From: Bacillota bacterium
Lineage (GTDB): Bacteria > Bacillota > Clostridia > Lachnospirales > Lachnospiraceae
Assembly (NCBI GenBank): GCA_023387655.1
Contig: JAEWHR010000168.1
Span: forward strand, 1-6,909
DNA: 6,909 nucleotides
Reading direction: 5' to 3'
A program made the translations under genes and the position numbers. Each line of letters starts with the position of its first letter. Positions within the stretch are counted from its first letter, which is position 1. The notes beneath the pieces were generated by a model. It had not been told where the DNA came from, did no database searches, and worked only from the letters and a program-made list of their open reading frames with translations. Of the stretch, positions 5,248 through 6,909 are shown piece by piece.

Positions 5248-6573
5248 ATGAATACGATAAAACCAATTATGATTAAGAATGGAATTGAAGCTGAGGAATT
5301 AAAGAATTATATCGGTAAGAATGTTACATTACATGGAAGTATCTACAAAATAAGAAAGATGAGTGGATTTGCATTTGTATTATTACGAACGAAGAGAGCG
5401 ATAGTTCAATGTATCTATTCGGAAGAATTTTCAACATTTGAACTGGAGGAACTAATGGAAGAGTCCACTGTGAAGATAGAAGCAAAGGTAGTATTGGAAG
5501 AACGTTCTAGGGTAGGTTATGAGCTTCATTTGATTTCTATTGAAGTATTATCAAAACCATTTGAGGAACCTCCTGTGGTAATTCATAATAAGAGAGTCGA
5601 GGCTTCTATTGATACGCTTCTAAATTACCGCCCGATAACATTACGAAATGAAAGAGAAAGGGCTATTTTTAAGTTACAAGAAGGAATTGCGATGGGATTT
5701 CGTAAATTCTTAAGTGAACAAAAATTTACAGAGATTCATAGTCCCAAAATAGTTCAGATGGGAGCAGAAGGTGGTGCGAACATTTTTTCCTTAAATTATT
5801 TTGGAAAAGAAGCATATCTTGCTCAAAGTCCTCAATTTTACAAGCAAATGATGGTAGGAGTGTTTGAGCGAGTATATGAAATAGCTCCTGTATTCCGTGC
5901 AGAAAAACACGATACTTCAAGACATCTAAATGAATATACCAGTGTTGACTTTGAAATGGGGTACATCGAAAGCTTTGAAGAAATAATGCAGATGGAAACA
6001 AGTATGTTAAAAGCTACACTTCATTTCCTAATGAATAATTATCAAAATGAGTTATCTCTTTTAAATATAACCCTACCAGTAATTGAAGAAATTCCAGTAA
6101 TAAAGTTTAAAGAAGCAAAAGAGCTTGTAGCGAAGGAATGTAATCGAACCATTCGTGATATGACTGATTTTGAACCGGAGGAAGAGAAGCTTCTTTGTGA
6201 AATCATTGAGAGAACAACAGGGAGTGAGTTTGTGTTTGTTACTCATTACCCAAGTAGTAAGAGACCATTTTATGCGATGGATGACCCTGAAAATACAGAA
6301 GAAACTTTAAGCTTTGACCTTCTATTTCGTGGTTTAGAGATAACAACAGGCGGTCAAAGGATTCATACGTATGAAGAGCAGGTTGATAAACTTAAAAAGA
6401 GGGGAATGAATATGGAAGATTTTGAGAGCTACCTGATGATGCATCGATATGGTATGCCTCCACACGGTGGTTTAGGCCTTGGCTTGGAACGATTTACAAG
6501 TAAACTTTGTAATCATAACAATGTTCGATATGCAACGCTATTCCCAAGGGATATAAATCGTTTGCTACCTTAA
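5248..6573 (+). CDS. aspS: Archaeal-type aspartyl-tRNA synthetase, probably non-discriminating (Asp/Asn)
   Basis: 441 residues from ATG at 5248, chosen for AGGAGGA (5236-5242) 5 bases upstream; an in-frame ATG at 5218 has no properly spaced site. This class II synthetase attaches Asp to tRNA. It has an N-terminal OB-fold anticodon-binding domain (about 20-105), motif 1 around TEIHSPKIV (161-169), the aspartate-pocket segment QSPQFYKQ (193-200), motif 2 FRAEKHDTSRHLNE (216-229) and motif 3 GLGLGLERF (408-416) with Arg415. It lacks the ~100-residue GAD insertion of bacterial AspRS (about 590 residues), so it is the archaeal form. In Clostridia such enzymes often also make Asp-tRNA(Asn) for conversion by GatCAB; that specificity is inferred. 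The OB-fold has GSIYKIRK where archaeal forms usually read GWVHEIR. The expected tRNA partner and upstream attenuator would couple expression to Asp or Asn charging. Confidence 0.9.
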   Translation: MNTIKPIMIKNGIEAEELKNYIGKNVTLHGSIYKIRKMSGFAFVLLRTKRAIVQCIYSEEFSTFELEELMEESTVKIEAKVVLEERSRVGYELHLISIEVLSKPFEEPPVVIHNKRVEASIDTLLNYRPITLRNERERAIFKLQEGIAMGFRKFLSEQKFTEIHSPKIVQMGAEGGANIFSLNYFGKEAYLAQSPQFYKQMMVGVFERVYEIAPVFRAEKHDTSRHLNEYTSVDFEMGYIESFEEIMQMETSMLKATLHFLMNNYQNELSLLNITLPVIEEIPVIKFKEAKELVAKECNRTIRDMTDFEPEEEKLLCEIIERTTGSEFVFVTHYPSSKRPFYAMDDPENTEETLSFDLLFRGLEITTGGQRIHTYEEQVDKLKKRGMNMEDFESYLMMHRYGMPPHGGLGLGLERFTSKLCNHNNVRYATLFPRDINRLLP

Positions 6574-6583
6574 GATTAGATTC

Positions 6584-6684
6584 AAACCACCATTAGATTC
6601 CAATAATTTATGTATGATATATTTTGGTGAGTATTACTTGACTTTCCTATTTCAGGATAATATTATGGAATAAAATGGTGGTTT
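6584..6684. repeat. 101-bp segment bounded by long inverted repeats
   Basis: AAACCACCATT (6584-6594) is perfectly inverted as AATGGTGGTTT (6674-6684). Just inside, TTCCAATAAT (6598-6607) pairs with ATTATGGAA (6662-6670) with one bulged base. The span between the outer arms is 79 bases. No clear target-site duplication flanks it and there is no T tract, so it is not an obvious terminator. It could be a small MITE-like element or a large RNA/DNA hairpin. Confidence 0.55.
6638..6666 (+). promoter_or_regulatory. Sigma-A-type promoter of the right-end esterase-like gene
   Basis: TTGACT (6638-6643, 5 of 6), a 17-base spacer and TATTAT (6661-6666, 5 of 6). The start would be near 6673, about 30 bases before the ATG at 6705. 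The promoter lies inside the inverted-repeat segment and its -10 overlaps the right arm region. Confidence 0.65.
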
Positions 6685-6704
6685 ATGATGTAAGGAGAGG
6701 TACG

Positions 6705-6909
6705 ATGGGGAAGGTAAGAAAGGTTCCATTAAATGAGGTGGAGCATTATAAGATTCATGGTAGAACAACCAAAGAAAGAGAACCGCTAACTTTTTTTTGG
6801 ACAGGAAGTGGAATTGAGGTTAATGTATCTGGTTCAGAAGTTTGGGTTGAATTATTTTCAGACTACGATTGCTTTGAACCATGGATTAGTGTCTTAGTAA
6901 ATGGTGAAG
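6705..6909 (+). CDS. N-terminal part of a CE2-like SGNH/GDSL esterase (cut by window edge)
   Basis: The first 68 codons of a gene that continues beyond the window. ATG at 6705 follows AAGGAGAGG (6692-6700). The protein starts MGKVRKVPLN and has no signal peptide, so it is probably cytoplasmic. The stretch HGRTTKEREPLTFFW, then SGIEVNVSGSEVWVEL and YDCFEPWISVLVNG, resembles the N-terminal jelly-roll domain placed before the SGNH hydrolase domain in family-2 carbohydrate esterases, which remove acetyl groups from sugars. The catalytic Ser/His residues would lie downstream and cannot be checked here. Recognition is from sequence pattern memory only. It has its own promoter and appears unrelated in function to the synthetase gene before it. 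Confidence 0.65.
   Translation, partial: MGKVRKVPLNEVEHYKIHGRTTKEREPLTFFWTGSGIEVNVSGSEVWVELFSDYDCFEPWISVLVNGE

Overview
The window is AT-rich DNA with strong AGGAGG-type ribosome binding sites, sigma-A-like promoters, T-rich intrinsic terminators, an OmpR/VanS-type two-component pair and an archaeal-type aspartyl-tRNA synthetase. Together these suggest a low-GC Firmicute, most likely a Clostridia/Lachnospiraceae member (inference from gene content and style; no search was run). There is no sign of phage, transposase, CRISPR or RNA genes of the rRNA/tRNA kind.

Left part (1-2800, all minus strand): a response regulator (2063-2725) overlaps the start of its sensor kinase (stop at 592). A small exported protein (5-421) follows from its own predicted promoter. 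The upstream regions of the regulator gene and of the exported-protein gene both carry 11-bp direct repeats with a related core (CTTCAYAT / CTCCATAY). This is the layout expected of an OmpR-family regulator that controls itself and the exported protein.

Middle (2848-4510, minus strand): a stand-alone, long-type RsgA ribosome-assembly GTPase. Reading along its transcript, there is a promoter, a 5' hairpin, an 11-codon leader ORF with a good ribosome binding site, mutually exclusive hairpins, an intrinsic terminator just before the rsgA ribosome binding site, the gene, two tandem-repeat blocks, and a final terminator. The block nearest the gene overlaps the stop codon.

Hub (4510-5248): an array of eight ~25-bp degenerate repeats separates the rsgA promoter from a plus-strand promoter. 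The plus-strand leader encodes a 15-residue peptide, MLISPMSILNRDDDR, whose stop codon lies in a segment able to pair with the loop of a downstream terminator. The next gene is an archaeal-type (probably non-discriminating) aspartyl-tRNA synthetase. A leader with Asn and three consecutive Asp codons ahead of an AspRS gene looks like amino-acid attenuation, which is unexpected in a group that normally uses T-boxes for synthetase genes. A second hairpin, a second terminator and a second candidate promoter lie between this leader and the gene, so the link is a hypothesis.

Right end (6574-6909): a 101-bp inverted-repeat segment holding a good promoter, then the first 68 codons of a protein resembling the N-terminal domain of family-2 carbohydrate esterases (SGNH/GDSL type), cut by the window edge.

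Most notable: two divergent translation-related genes, rsgA and the AspRS gene, each preceded by a leader-peptide plus terminator region and separated by a repeat array. This could be a translation-status-sensing regulatory hub.
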